From Paracoccaceae bacterium (GTDB lineage Bacteria > Pseudomonadota > Alphaproteobacteria > Rhodobacterales > Rhodobacteraceae), in the NCBI GenBank assembly GCA_024304985.1, contig JAMWZC010000003.1, positions 479,624 through 543,623 of the forward strand: DNA of 64,000 bases. The letters are read 5' to 3'. The number at the start of each line of letters is the position of its first letter. The first letter of the stretch is position 1. Shown here piece by piece: positions 35,389 to 44,894 of the stretch. A program made the translations under genes and the position numbers. The notes below the pieces were generated by a model, which was not told the origin of the DNA, searched no databases, and saw only the letters and a list, made by a program, of their open reading frames with translations.

Positions 35389-35688
35389 ATGTGCCAGATT
35401 TTCGCGGGCCAAGATCCCAGCCGTTATGAATATATCACCCGCCGTCTGCGGTTGAATGGACAGTCCACCAGCATACGCCTTGAAAGGGCGTTCTGGGGGA
35501 TCGTCGATCAGATGGCCGAGAAAGACGGCGTTTCGACACCGGCCTTCGTGTCGAAACTTCATTCCGAAGTGCTGGAGCAGCATGGGGAGGTGACCAATTT
35601 CACCTCGCTTCTGCGCTGCGCCTGCACGATCCATCTGGGCGAGTTGGATCAGGTGCCGCAGCCTGCGCCGCGCTTCGCCGCCGAGTGA
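35389..35688 (+). CDS. Ribbon-helix-helix domain protein
   Basis: A 99-residue protein. The N-terminal RHH fold is visible as STSIRLERAFWGIVDQMAEKDGVSTPAFVSKLHSEV, with conserved SIRLE strand and hydrophobic helix pattern, as in the RHH_4 family of alphaproteobacteria. It begins with CQIFAGQDPSRYEYITRRLRLNG. A strong GGGAGG lies eight bases before the ATG. It may be a DNA-binding regulator; no target is evident. Confidence 0.75.
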   Translation: MCQIFAGQDPSRYEYITRRLRLNGQSTSIRLERAFWGIVDQMAEKDGVSTPAFVSKLHSEVLEQHGEVTNFTSLLRCACTIHLGELDQVPQPAPRFAAE

Positions 35689-35778
35689 CGAAAATACTGC
35701 GCCTGTAGTAGTCACCTACTACCCGCAGCCGAAATTGGTTCGTTAGCCTTACCAGAACAAGCAAGTTCCGGAGGGCCC

Positions 35779-36174
35779 ATGGCCAAGACAATACATTCGA
35801 TGATCCGCGTGCTGGAAGAGGCGCGCTCTGTGGCGTTTTACGAAACGGCTTTTGGCCTGCGTGTCGCTGATCGGCTGGATTTCGACAGTTTCACCCTGAT
35901 CTACATGTCCAATGACGAAAGCAGCTTCGAGCTGGAGCTGACCGTCAACAAGGGCAGGACAGAGCCTTACAATCTGGGCGACGGCTATGGGCATCTGGCG
36001 GTCTCGGTGGATGACGTCGAGGCCGAACATGCCCGGCTCGCGGCGGCCGGGCTGTCGCCGCGCAATCTGGTCGATTTCAAGAATGACGGTGTGCAGGTGG
36101 CCAAGTTTTTCTTCATCGCCGATCCGGATGGTTACCAGATCGAGGTGCTTCAGCGCGGCGGTCGCTTCCAGTAG
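35779..36174 (+). CDS. gloA: Lactoylglutathione lyase/glyoxalase I (VOC family)
   Basis: A 131-residue glyoxalase I, which converts the hemithioacetal of methylglyoxal and glutathione to lactoylglutathione. Two betaalphabetabetabeta modules: HSMIRVLEEARSVAFYETAFGLRVADR and GHLAVSVDDVEAEHARLAAAG. Metal ligands are expected at His6, Glu in FELELT, His in YGHLAVS and Glu in YQIEVLQ, all present. GGAGG lies seven bases upstream of the ATG. It could also be another VOC enzyme, but length and motifs fit GloA. Confidence 0.8.
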   Translation: MAKTIHSMIRVLEEARSVAFYETAFGLRVADRLDFDSFTLIYMSNDESSFELELTVNKGRTEPYNLGDGYGHLAVSVDDVEAEHARLAAAGLSPRNLVDFKNDGVQVAKFFFIADPDGYQIEVLQRGGRFQ

Positions 36175-36233
36175 CGCCGCCTGCCCGGCCGTCGGGGAGG
36201 GCGGCCGGGATCATTCCTAGGGAGGATACATCA

Positions 36234-36755
36234 ATGACAAGAGTGGAACGAAAGGGGCTGACCCGGCGCGCGCTGCTTGGTCGCGCCGTGGCAGCCGGGG
36301 CGCTTGCCGTTGCGGGGACAGGCTTCATTGCCGCCCCCGATGCGGCATGGGCCATGGAAGTGTCGGTCATCACGCCCGAGCAGATGGCGACGCTGATGCA
36401 GATGGCGCGCGATATCTATCCGCATGATCAGGTGGCGGACCGTTTCTACGCGGTGGCGGTCAAAGGCTATGACGACGCGGCGGCCAAGGACCTGGTCGAT
36501 GCGGGCATTGCCGCGCTGAACGCGGCCGCACAGGCGCAGGGCCATGCGGATTACCTGTCGATCGGCTGGGAGGAGGACCGCGTCAAGGTGCTTCAGGCGA
36601 TCGAGGGCGAGGTCTTTTTCCAGACCGTGCGGGCGGGTCTGGTGACCGGCCTTTATAACCAGAAGGACGTCTGGCCGATCTTCGGCTACGAAGGCGAGTC
36701 CTTCAGCCAGGGCGGATATATCGACCGTGGCTTCGACGATATCGACTGGCTGTAA
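36234..36755 (+). CDS. Tat-exported small subunit of a GMC-type dehydrogenase (gluconate 2-dehydrogenase subunit 3 family)
   Basis: A 173-residue protein with a twin-arginine leader (LTRRALLGRAVAAGALAVAG) ending near AAWA. The mature part (MATLMQMARDIYPHDQVADRFYAVAVKGYD) resembles the gamma subunit that accompanies membrane-linked GMC dehydrogenases. It lies 14 bases before the GMC gene, which has no export signal of its own, so the two are probably exported together through this Tat leader (inference). The electron acceptor, often a cytochrome c subunit, is not encoded next to them. Confidence 0.8.
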   Translation: MTRVERKGLTRRALLGRAVAAGALAVAGTGFIAAPDAAWAMEVSVITPEQMATLMQMARDIYPHDQVADRFYAVAVKGYDDAAAKDLVDAGIAALNAAAQAQGHADYLSIGWEEDRVKVLQAIEGEVFFQTVRAGLVTGLYNQKDVWPIFGYEGESFSQGGYIDRGFDDIDWL

Positions 36756-36769
36756 GGGAGGACGCTGAC

Positions 36770-38338
36770 ATGGTTGCGAAATTTGATCTGAACGACGACT
36801 CGGTCGTCGTCATCATCGGCACCGGCGCAGGCGGCGGTGTTCTGGCCAATGAACTGGCGCAAAAGGGCGTCAAGGTCGTGGCGCTTGAGGCGGGCGGGCG
36901 TTACCTGCCCGACGACTATATCAACGACGAATGGGACAGTTTCGGCCAGTTGGCATGGCTGGACGCGCGCACCACAAGTGGCGATTGGCGCGTGGCCAAG
37001 GACTTTGCCGGGCTGCCCGCGTGGATCGTCAAGGCGGTGGGCGGCACCACGACCCATTGGGCCGGCGCGTCCATCCGCTTTCAGGAGCATGAGTGGAAGG
37101 CGCTTTCCACCTATGGCGCGGTCGAGGGGGCGAACCTGCTGGACTGGCCCATCGACGCCGCCGAGATGGAGCCGTGGTATGCGCTGGCCGAAACAAAGCT
37201 GGGCGTCACACTGACCGAAGGCCGCGCGGGCCTGCCCGGCAACAACAACTACAAGGTCTTTGAAGCCGGGGCCAAGAAACTGGGCTACAAGGAAGTCCAT
37301 ACCGGGCGCATGGCCATCAACTCGTCCGACTATGACGAGCGGCCCGCCTGCCAGCAGACGGGTTTCTGCTTTCAGGGCTGCAAATGGGGGGCCAAATGGT
37401 CGGCCGCCTATACCGACATTCCGCGCGGCGAGGCGACAGGGAATCTGGAAGTGCGCGAGCATGCCCATGTCGCCCGCATCCTGCATGACGATACGGGCAA
37501 GGTCACGGGAGTCGAGTATTTCGACAAGGAGGGCAATCTGCATCTGCAAAAGGCGCGGATCGTCAGCGTGGCGGGCAACAGCTTTGAAAGCCCGCGCCTT
37601 CTGCTGAACTCGGCCTCCAGCATGTTCCCGAATGGCCTTGCCAACAGCTCGGATCAGGTGGGGCGGAACTACATGCGCCACACGACCGGGTCGATCTACG
37701 GCATCTTCGACAAGCCCGTGCGCATGTGGCGCGGCACCACCATGGCCGGGATCGTGCAGGATGAGGCGCGGCACGACCCGTCGCGCGGCTTTGTGGGTGG
37801 CTACGAACTGGAAACGCTGGCGCTGGGTCTGCCCTTCATGGCGGCCTTCCTCAATCCCGGTGGCTGGGGGCGTGGGTTCACCACGGCGCTGGATCACTAT
37901 GAGAACATGGCCGGGATGTGGATCGTGGGCGAGGATATGCCACAGGCCACCAACCGCATCACCCTGTCCGAGACCAAGGACCAGTGGGGCCTGCCTGTGG
38001 CCAATGTGCATTTCAGCGATCACCCCAACGATGTCGCCATGCGCAACCACGCCTACAAGCAGGGGATGGCGATCTATGACGCGGTGGGGGCCACACGGTC
38101 CTTCCCGACCCCGCCCTATCCGTCCACGCATAACCTTGGCACCAACCGCATGTCGGAACGGCCCGAGGATGGGGTCTGCAACAAATGGGGCCAAACCCAT
38201 GATATTGCGAACCTGTTCATCTCGGACGGCTCGCAGTTCACGACGGGGGCAGCGGAAAACCCGACGCTGACCATCGTGGCGCTGGCGATCCGGCAGGCCG
38301 ACCATATCGCGCGCGAGATGGCGGCGGGCAACCTCTGA
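36770..38338 (+). CDS. GMC-family FAD oxidoreductase, large subunit of a periplasmic dehydrogenase
   Basis: A 522-residue flavoprotein. The FAD motif VVIIGTGAGGGVLANELAQKG lies at residues 13-33, then GGTTTHWAGASIR. The C-terminal catalytic His sits in STHNLGTNRMS, and the Asn in AENPTLTIVALAIR. It has no signal peptide; the Tat leader on the preceding small subunit would carry it by piggy-back. Such pairs oxidise sugars, sugar acids or alcohols. A GGGAGG site precedes the ATG. The substrate cannot be told from sequence. Confidence 0.85.
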   Translation: MVAKFDLNDDSVVVIIGTGAGGGVLANELAQKGVKVVALEAGGRYLPDDYINDEWDSFGQLAWLDARTTSGDWRVAKDFAGLPAWIVKAVGGTTTHWAGASIRFQEHEWKALSTYGAVEGANLLDWPIDAAEMEPWYALAETKLGVTLTEGRAGLPGNNNYKVFEAGAKKLGYKEVHTGRMAINSSDYDERPACQQTGFCFQGCKWGAKWSAAYTDIPRGEATGNLEVREHAHVARILHDDTGKVTGVEYFDKEGNLHLQKARIVSVAGNSFESPRLLLNSASSMFPNGLANSSDQVGRNYMRHTTGSIYGIFDKPVRMWRGTTMAGIVQDEARHDPSRGFVGGYELETLALGLPFMAAFLNPGGWGRGFTTALDHYENMAGMWIVGEDMPQATNRITLSETKDQWGLPVANVHFSDHPNDVAMRNHAYKQGMAIYDAVGATRSFPTPPYPSTHNLGTNRMSERPEDGVCNKWGQTHDIANLFISDGSQFTTGAAENPTLTIVALAIRQADHIAREMAAGNL

Positions 38339-38349
38339 TCCGAAACGCA

Positions 38350-38380
38350 ACCGGGCGCCTGCATCCGCATGGCGCCCGGT
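38350..38380. terminator. Bidirectional terminator between convergent genes
   Basis: Perfect 10-bp arms ACCGGGCGCC (38350-38359) and GGCGCCCGGT (38371-38380) around an 11-base loop, in the 69-base gap between the GMC gene and the converging M20 gene. It is well placed to stop transcription from both sides. Confidence 0.65.
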
Positions 38381-38407
38381 CTATTCTGTGACGCCTTCTG
38401 TTTCAGA

Positions 38408-39826
38408 TCACTCGGCTGCGATCGGCGGTTTCGTCGTGACCGGGATGGGGCAGGCATACGGGAATTCCGCCAGATGCTCCTGATGGGCCTTTCTGGCCGC
38501 AGCCCGGAGTGTCTCGCTGAGAATCGTGGCGCGCGCCGTCGCGGCCATCACCTTGGCCGCATGGACCATGCCCTTATGCGCGAAGAGGGCCTTGCCCTGT
38601 GCGGTCTGCTGCCAGGTGTGCAGCGGCGTGCCCATCGCGGCGGTTGCGACGCGGGCCTGCACTGTGGGCACGGCCCAACTGACATCGCCCACATCGGTCG
38701 ATCCCATCCCACCACCAAAGGGCCGGTCCAGTGGAGCGATGAAATCGCACAGCGGCTTGTCCATCTGGGGTTTCATGCTGAGGCGGCGGAAGGCATCGGC
38801 AATATCCTCGGGCGTCAGGGTCTTGCGGATCTCGTTGGCAAACTCCACGTCGGTGGCGTCGAAGGGCACGGGGCCCAGCGCCTCGAACTCGGTCTGCATC
38901 GCTTCCTCCAGCGGGCGGTTGCCCAGAAGGTTGGACACTGCCGAAAAGACACGCGATTCGACCTTGGTGCCGGACATCAGCGCTGCGCCATCCGCGATGG
39001 CCCGCACCCGCGCCACCAGATCGGACAGCCCTTTCAGGTCGCGCGCGCGGATCAGTTGCCGCACGGTGGCCTTGGCCTGCACCACATTGGGCGCAGAGCC
39101 GCCTGCATCCAGATAGGCGTAATGAACCCGCGCATCATCGGGCATATGTTCACGCATGTAATTGACGCCGATATTCATCAACTCGACCGCGTCCAGCGCC
39201 GACCGGCCCAGTTCCGGGGCTGCCGCCGCATGGGCCGCCTTGCCGGTGAAGGTGAAGTCGATCCGCGTATTGGCCAGCGACCGCGCGTCATCCACGGCAT
39301 TGAAACTGCCCGGATGCCATGTGATCGCCAGATCGACATCATCGAACCAGCCATCGCGCACCATGTAGGTCTTGGCCGCACCGCCCTCTTCCGCAGGGCA
39401 GCCGTAATAGCGCACGCGGCCCTTGATCCCCTCGGCCTCCAGCCAGTCCTTGATGGCGGTCGCGGCCAGCATGGCGGCGGACCCCAAAAGGTTATGCCCG
39501 CAGCCATGCCCCTGCCCTGACGGGTCGATCATCTTGGGCATGGCCAGACCCGGCTGCTGGCTGAGGCCTGGCAGCGCGTCATATTCCCCAAGGATCGCGA
39601 TGATCGGACCACCCTCGCCTGCCTCGCCCATCACGGCGGTGGGGATGCCTGCCACCCGTTCAGTGACACGGAACCCCTCGGCACGCAGCATGGCTGTATG
39701 TTCGGCGCAGGAGCGGACCTCGGTATAGGCGATCTCGGGCATGTCGAAAACACGGTCGGACAGGCCGACAAAAGCCTCACGCTTGGCGTCCACGCGGGAC
39801 CAGATCGGATTTTCGTTCGTCGTCAT
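38408..39826 (-). CDS. M20-family amidohydrolase (AbgB/p-aminobenzoyl-glutamate hydrolase-like)
   Basis: A 472-residue metallohydrolase. Dinuclear-site motifs: GQGHGCGHNLLG, PAEEGG, TWHPG and the later His in GTPLHTWQQTA. The dimerisation domain FTFTGKAAHAAAAPELGRSALDAV is typical of amidohydrolases such as AbgB. It would cleave an amide bond of an N-acyl amino acid or a related conjugate in the cytosol. It stands alone and has no AbgA-like partner. Upstream gap of 299 bases to the divergent gene shows no other feature. Confidence 0.82.
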   Translation of the reverse strand: MTTNENPIWSRVDAKREAFVGLSDRVFDMPEIAYTEVRSCAEHTAMLRAEGFRVTERVAGIPTAVMGEAGEGGPIIAILGEYDALPGLSQQPGLAMPKMIDPSGQGHGCGHNLLGSAAMLAATAIKDWLEAEGIKGRVRYYGCPAEEGGAAKTYMVRDGWFDDVDLAITWHPGSFNAVDDARSLANTRIDFTFTGKAAHAAAAPELGRSALDAVELMNIGVNYMREHMPDDARVHYAYLDAGGSAPNVVQAKATVRQLIRARDLKGLSDLVARVRAIADGAALMSGTKVESRVFSAVSNLLGNRPLEEAMQTEFEALGPVPFDATDVEFANEIRKTLTPEDIADAFRRLSMKPQMDKPLCDFIAPLDRPFGGGMGSTDVGDVSWAVPTVQARVATAAMGTPLHTWQQTAQGKALFAHKGMVHAAKVMAATARATILSETLRAAARKAHQEHLAEFPYACPIPVTTKPPIAAE

Positions 39827-40125
39827 TCCAGTTTCCTTTTGGGCGCGGACGGAGTCAGGGTCTTTGCCGGAAACTCAATCACGGCGGGGCCGGTAAATCC
39901 AGTTGTGAAATACCGCGCGGCGCGGGTGATGCGGGATGGCGGCCCGCACCGCCTGAATGCGCTTGCACGGGGGCAATCCGAGCGACGCCGCCGGCGGCGC
40001 GGAACAGGACGTCTGACAAGACGAGGGCATGGTATCCCGGGGCGGAATGGATCAAAACCGAAAGCTGGACGTTGACCGGATCGGCATGCAAGCCGCGCCT
40101 TGACCGGGACAGGAGAGAGTGACCG

Positions 40126-41775
40126 ATGATGGACAGACATAGCACATCCGCAAGGATCGCCGTCATTGGCCTGGGCCCGCGCGGTTTGGGTGCGCTGGAA
40201 TCGTTGGCCGCCCTGTTGCAGGGACAGGGCGCGCCCCTGAGCGTCGATGTGTTCGATCCCTTCCCGGCCAAGGGCGCGGGGCCGAATTTCGACCCGCAGG
40301 AAAGTGCCACCTGCCTGCTGAACATCCCGTTTCGGGATATTGCGATTGATGGTCCCGCTTTCTCGCGTTGCGGCGGATTTGGCGCATGGTTGGGAGGGCG
40401 GGCGGCACCTGACAGTTTCCCGCCTCGGGCCGATCTGGGCCGCTATCTTGAGGCGCGGCTTGCGGATCTGGTGGATCTTGGCCTGCTGGACATGACCTTT
40501 CTGGCGCAAAGCGTCGATACCATCGCAAAGGCCGATGGCGGTTGGACCCTGCGCGCGGGCGGCACATCGCATGGCCCCTATGCCGAGGTGTTGTTGACGG
40601 TCGGTCAGCCCGCGGTGACCCCAGACGAACAATTGGCCGCATGGCAGGATCACGCGGCCGCATCCACGGCAGTGCTGGAACAGGCCTATCCGGCCCGACG
40701 GTTGACCGCCAAGGCAGCGGACTGGACGGGGAAAGGTGTTGCCATCCGGGGTCTGGCCTTGTCGGCCTTCGATATCCTGCGCGTGCTGACCACCGGTCAG
40801 GGCGGACGGTTCGCGCAGGGGCGCTATTATCCTTCCGGGCGGGAACCGGCACGAATCCTGCCCTTCTCGCTGGATGGCAAACCGCCCTATCCGAAGCCCG
40901 CAACCGCCGCACTGGATGCGGCCTTCACCCCCCTGCCTGCCGAAACCGAGGCAGTGGCCGCAGCCATCGCCGCTGCGGTGCAGGACACGCCAGCCGGGGC
41001 AGAGCAGCGGATCAACGCAGCGCTTGCTCCGGCCGCGCTGCGGATCATGCGCGCCCATGGCGCAGCGCCCGCGCCGCGCATGATCGCGGACTGGTTGCAG
41101 ACGGAATGGTCAGCGCCCGGCCAGCAAGAGCATGGGGACGCGCGGGAGATCCTTCAGAACGGCATCGCGATTGCGGCGGGTCTGTCGCCGCCGACCATCG
41201 GCTATACGATCGGGCAACTCTGGCGGAAATGGCAGAACGACCTGCGGGCCGGTTACAACAGCGCGCTGCCCTCACCCGAGACGGCGCGCGCGATCCTTGG
41301 CTTCGATGAAGGGTTGAAACGCTATTCCTATGGCCCCCCGCTGACCTCCAGCCGTGAACTCAAGGCTTTGCTGGATTGCGGGTTGGTCGATCTGGATCTG
41401 TGCGCCGACCCCGAGATCGCCATGACAGGATCAGGCTGGACCCTGTCCAAGGGAGCGCGCATGGCAGATGTATCGGTGATGGTCGATGGCGTCATGCCGC
41501 CACCCGATCTGTCCCGCATCTGCGCGGACCCCATGGCGGGGTTGGTGGCCTCTGGCAAGGTTGTCGCCCATGGCGCGGGGCTTTCGGCGCGCACCGCACC
41601 GGATGGATGCGTGATGGATGACGCGGGCCGGCCCCTGCCCGGACTTTGCCTGTTGGGGCGGCTGGCTTTGGGAAGCGTGATCGCTGTGGATTCGCTGCAT
41701 GATTGCTTTGGCCGCGCGGGCGACCGCTGGGCCGAAGGCGTGCTGCGGCGACTGGGCCTGATGGCATGCCTGTGA
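40126..41775 (+). CDS. FAD/NAD(P)-binding protein (NAD_binding_9 family)
   Basis: A 549-residue protein with IAVIGLGPRGLGALESLAALL at residues 12-32 (Rossmann type) and DVFDPFPAKGAGPNFDPQESATCLLNIPF, the hallmark of the FAD-NAD(P)-binding family PF13454. Members include enzymes of ornithine/lysine hydroxylation type and uncharacterised flavoproteins. The C-terminal part (GLCLLGRLALGSVIAVDSLHDCFG) closes the flavin domain. GGAGAG precedes the ATG. Stands alone between an M20 gene and an unknown pair; function unknown. Confidence 0.7.
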   Translation: MMDRHSTSARIAVIGLGPRGLGALESLAALLQGQGAPLSVDVFDPFPAKGAGPNFDPQESATCLLNIPFRDIAIDGPAFSRCGGFGAWLGGRAAPDSFPPRADLGRYLEARLADLVDLGLLDMTFLAQSVDTIAKADGGWTLRAGGTSHGPYAEVLLTVGQPAVTPDEQLAAWQDHAAASTAVLEQAYPARRLTAKAADWTGKGVAIRGLALSAFDILRVLTTGQGGRFAQGRYYPSGREPARILPFSLDGKPPYPKPATAALDAAFTPLPAETEAVAAAIAAAVQDTPAGAEQRINAALAPAALRIMRAHGAAPAPRMIADWLQTEWSAPGQQEHGDAREILQNGIAIAAGLSPPTIGYTIGQLWRKWQNDLRAGYNSALPSPETARAILGFDEGLKRYSYGPPLTSSRELKALLDCGLVDLDLCADPEIAMTGSGWTLSKGARMADVSVMVDGVMPPPDLSRICADPMAGLVASGKVVAHGAGLSARTAPDGCVMDDAGRPLPGLCLLGRLALGSVIAVDSLHDCFGRAGDRWAEGVLRRLGLMACL

Positions 41776-41880
41776 TGGGCACAGTTGCCCGCCCAACGTG
41801 GACATCTTTGCGCAGGAAACGGATTGCGGCAGATGTGGCCGGTCGGAGAATGAAACCTCTGACAACACAGGACAGTCCAC

Positions 41881-42354
41881 ATGGCCCAAATCATGTTCCA
41901 CCCCCTTTCCACCGAGATCGTGACCCATCTGCGGCATGGGGGCCGCGATGCCTATGGCTGCGCGCCCGAGCATGTCCTGTCGAATGACGGCGGCAATCCG
42001 TGCAGGCATTGCCTGAACCTGATCCCGGACAAGGCCGGGATGCTGGTTCTGGCGCACCGACCCTTTGACGGTCTTCACCCCTATGCCGAAACCGGCCCAA
42101 TCTTTCTGTGCGCGGACGCCTGCGACCCGTGGACGGGAACCGGGCTTCCGCCGATCCTGAACGCAAGTCCGGATTACCTGCTCAAAGGCTATACGCCCGA
42201 TCAACGCATCCGCTATGGCACCGGCAGGATCGTGGGCAGAGAGGATCTTGCCGCCTATGCCGCAACCCTGCTGGAACGGGACGAGATCAGCTTTGTCGAT
42301 GTGCGATCTGCGCGGAACAATTGCTTTCTGACACGGATCACCCGCGCCGCCTGA
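41881..42354 (+). CDS. DUF1203-like protein
   Basis: A 157-residue cytosolic protein of unknown function. NPCRHCLNLIPDKAGMLVLAHRPF and YAETGPIFLCADACD agree with what I recall of DUF1203 proteins, in which a Cys follows the N-terminal third and an F(V/L)CA strand ends in an acidic loop. AGGA lies seven bases upstream of the ATG. No function can be proposed. Confidence 0.6.
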   Translation: MAQIMFHPLSTEIVTHLRHGGRDAYGCAPEHVLSNDGGNPCRHCLNLIPDKAGMLVLAHRPFDGLHPYAETGPIFLCADACDPWTGTGLPPILNASPDYLLKGYTPDQRIRYGTGRIVGREDLAAYAATLLERDEISFVDVRSARNNCFLTRITRAA

Positions 42355-42386
42355 GGCGTGACCTTCATCACGGGCATCGCTGTCCG

Positions 42387-43253
42387 ATGACGCATCGGGG
42401 TCCTATTGGTGCAAGACCGCAGCATCGAGGCACGGGTTGCGCCGGGCAGGACGACAAACACGTGGTCATCTCGGCGATTGACGCGGCGCATGATTCCGGG
42501 CTCAAAATCGGAGGTCCGGGTCAGGTCATGATCGTCCACCTGCTGTGTGACCTGCTGTTCATGGGCGATGACGAAGGTGACATCCTGATCCTGCACCATG
42601 CCCCCGCGACGGACAGGATGTTTCTGGCCTGGGTGCTAAACCATTACGGCGCCGAGGCGATCGCGCCGATCTGGCCAAGCGGCTATCAGACCGGCTCTGA
42701 TCCTTTGCCCGAAATGGGCCAGCTCCTCGATGCAGCCGGGTCGCTGCGAAGCAGGACGGTGCGGCGCACAACCGACCGAAACGCTTGGAAGCACTGCATC
42801 GCATGGCCAGCGGAACGGGCGCGCCCCGCGCGCATCAGGGCCGCCACGACCGACGATCCCTTCTGCCTCTATCCCGATTTCTCAGCGGCTCTGGGCGAGG
42901 TCTGGCACTGGAACAGCGACACCAAGGTGCGCACGGTCATTCCGGGGGCCGATCCGGCAAGCTTCTGCAAGGTCGGAGAAAGTGTCGGCACGGATGGGGT
43001 GCAGATCTGGTCTGGCCCCCATCCGGGTCCTTTCGATCCCCGCAAGACGCGACGCGACGGGTTCTTCCTGAAGGACGATGCGCATGTGTTCCTCGCGCAT
43101 CGGGACCTGCCGCTAAAAGGCGCCGGTTTCCGGGTGCTTCTGGCAGGCGCTGTATCCGGCCCGCCCTTTTGCCGCGCGTGTGTCACCCATGGCCTGCACA
43201 CGGTGATCGTGCATCCCGATGGCAGTCTGCACCCTGTTACCCCTGATGGTTGA
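42387..43253 (+). CDS. Hypothetical protein
   Basis: An open frame of up to 288 residues, starting 32 bases after the previous stop. From about residue 25 (DKHVVISAIDAAHDSGLKIGG) it reads as real protein, ending HPDGSLHPVTPDG. Visible features: FMGDDEGDILILHHAPATDRMF, and Trp/Cys-rich FCLYPDFSAALGEVWHWNSD. I do not recognise the family. The start is uncertain: the ATG at 42387 has no binding site, and GTG at 42460 or ATG at 42528 are alternatives. It precedes the amber-interrupted gene by 14 bases. Confidence 0.55.
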   Translation: MTHRGPIGARPQHRGTGCAGQDDKHVVISAIDAAHDSGLKIGGPGQVMIVHLLCDLLFMGDDEGDILILHHAPATDRMFLAWVLNHYGAEAIAPIWPSGYQTGSDPLPEMGQLLDAAGSLRSRTVRRTTDRNAWKHCIAWPAERARPARIRAATTDDPFCLYPDFSAALGEVWHWNSDTKVRTVIPGADPASFCKVGESVGTDGVQIWSGPHPGPFDPRKTRRDGFFLKDDAHVFLAHRDLPLKGAGFRVLLAGAVSGPPFCRACVTHGLHTVIVHPDGSLHPVTPDG

Positions 43254-43267
43254 CGAGGAAAGGCGTG

Positions 43268-44755
43268 ATGATGACCGCACTGGACAAGGCCATGGCCGCC
43301 TTTACCGCCGCCGCGCCCTATGGCTGGACCGAGACGAAGGCGCTCTGGGCAGAATGGGCCGACCTGATCGAGAGCGCGCCCGCTCTGCTGCCGGGGCTTT
43401 ACCGCATCTATCTGGATGCGGTCCGGGGTGTCCTCGACGATGCCCCGCCCGCAGCTTTGGGCGATAAAGCGCGGGCCTGCCGCTTCGTGCTGGTCTTTTC
43501 GGCAAGCAACTACTTGCCCGGATTCCAGCGGAAAAAGGATGCATGGCGCCTGTTGCAATCCCATCACGCCGAACATCTGGACCTGCTGCGCGCGGCGCTG
43601 GCGCGGCCCGATCATATGGTGTTCGACATGCCGTCGCGCGGCGAAACCGGGCGCTGGGGTGCCGTGGTCGCCGCGATGCTGATGCTCTACCGCAGGCACA
43701 AGGTCTTTGGCCCCGGATCAGATGTGCTGGAGGGTGATATCATCCCTCTGATCCCCGATGTCTTTCGTGCCTTCCCGCAGGAAATTGACCGTACCCTGAT
43801 CAGCATGCTGGCCGAGCATCCCGATGCGGGAACGGTCGCAGCGGATTGGATCCGGTTTCATCTGGAAGCGGACGGCAATCCGTCCAACGCGCCGAGTGTC
43901 GCGCTGGCAGCAAACTTGCTTGGGGCGCATGCGCAGAAGTTTGGCGCGCTCTTCTCGCAAGGCCCGGCGATCTTCACCCATCTTTTGCGGGATGCCCCCT
44001 CATGGCCCGAGGCGCGCGTCGCGGCTTTCTGGCGCGCCTTTGTGGAGGGGCCTTTGCAGATCGTGCCGAAAACGCAGGAGGACGCCGTGAAGGATGCGCG
44101 AATATGGGCTGAGACATATCGTAACGCCATAGCCGCATCGGAAGGAGACATGAGCTTGGCCGCAAAGGCAAATCGGGAGAAAGACGCGCGCTCTGCACGC
44201 GAGTTTGAGGCCGAAGCCGCGCTGATCGCGGCCGATTTCGACAACTGGAACGCCCGGCGGCGGCAAGGTGCCGTGCGCGCACTGTCCAGTGCGGCCACCA
44301 AGCGCAAGGCTTTGACCGTCGTCGCCCGTCAACTGCCCGCACCCTTTGGTCCCATGGCGCAAGCCTTGCTGGACGAGGCCAAGGCCGATGCCGCGCGGCC
44401 CAAGGTCTTTGCCATCGCCAAGCCCGCGCAGAACCGCTTTCGCGATTTCGGGCTGAAACTGTTGGTCATAGAAGAGTTGATGTATCGGCAGGGCGTGCTT
44501 CTGCCCAAGTTCGATATCCACGCCTTTGCTGCCGAATACCAGAAGCGTGAAATCAATGTAGACAAGGACGGTTACGCCATCATCCCCGAGGTGAAAGCCT
44601 ATTTCGCCAACCTGCCTACGCCGGACGATCTGCTGGCAAGGGTTGAAAGGCTGCACCAGTCCAGCGGCCTTGACGGCGGTCCGCGGTATATCGACCATCT
44701 TTTCCCCTTCTGGGACCCGGGCGCTGGCGATGATCCCGTGCCGGTGACGGCCTAG
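43268..44755 (+). CDS. Hypothetical protein, probably C-terminally truncated by an in-frame amber codon
   Basis: A 495-residue cytosolic protein, mostly helical, of no family I can name with certainty; the last 100 residues (FRDFGLKLLVIEELMYRQGVLLPKFDIHAF; HLFPFWDPGAGDD) recall DUF6892. It stops at TAG 44753-44755, yet the same frame continues for 45 codons of coding quality to a TGA at 44891-44893. ATGs at 43268 and 43271 follow an AAAGG site. A middle segment (DARIWAETYRNAIAASEGD, then KANREKDARSAREFEAEAALIA) is likely coiled coil. Confidence 0.6.
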   Translation: MMTALDKAMAAFTAAAPYGWTETKALWAEWADLIESAPALLPGLYRIYLDAVRGVLDDAPPAALGDKARACRFVLVFSASNYLPGFQRKKDAWRLLQSHHAEHLDLLRAALARPDHMVFDMPSRGETGRWGAVVAAMLMLYRRHKVFGPGSDVLEGDIIPLIPDVFRAFPQEIDRTLISMLAEHPDAGTVAADWIRFHLEADGNPSNAPSVALAANLLGAHAQKFGALFSQGPAIFTHLLRDAPSWPEARVAAFWRAFVEGPLQIVPKTQEDAVKDARIWAETYRNAIAASEGDMSLAAKANREKDARSAREFEAEAALIAADFDNWNARRRQGAVRALSSAATKRKALTVVARQLPAPFGPMAQALLDEAKADAARPKVFAIAKPAQNRFRDFGLKLLVIEELMYRQGVLLPKFDIHAFAAEYQKREINVDKDGYAIIPEVKAYFANLPTPDDLLARVERLHQSSGLDGGPRYIDHLFPFWDPGAGDDPVPVTA

Positions 44756-44893
44756 GCCATCGCGGATCTGGACCTGCTGCCCAACCTGACGCGCATCAGC
44801 GGGCTGGAGAACAGCAAGCCGAACCGCACGCTTCTGGCAGCAGTCAAGGCGCGCGGGATCATGCTCTTGCCCGAGGATCAGGCGCATCGCTGA
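44756..44893 (+). pseudogene. C-terminal remainder of the interrupted gene
   Basis: Forty-five codons in frame with 43268-44755, reading AIADLDLLPNLTRISGLENS at first and MLLPEDQAHR at the end. The leucine-rich pattern continues the upstream domain naturally, so the TAG looks like a point change from a sense codon (CAG, GAG, TCG or similar), or a read-through site. Confidence 0.5.
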
Positions 44894-44894
44894 C

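Noticed and set aside
42255..42599. Minus-strand frame around the start of the hypothetical gene at 42387
   Set aside because: Some stretches look protein-like, but there is no start site, and it conflicts with the stronger plus-strand frame.
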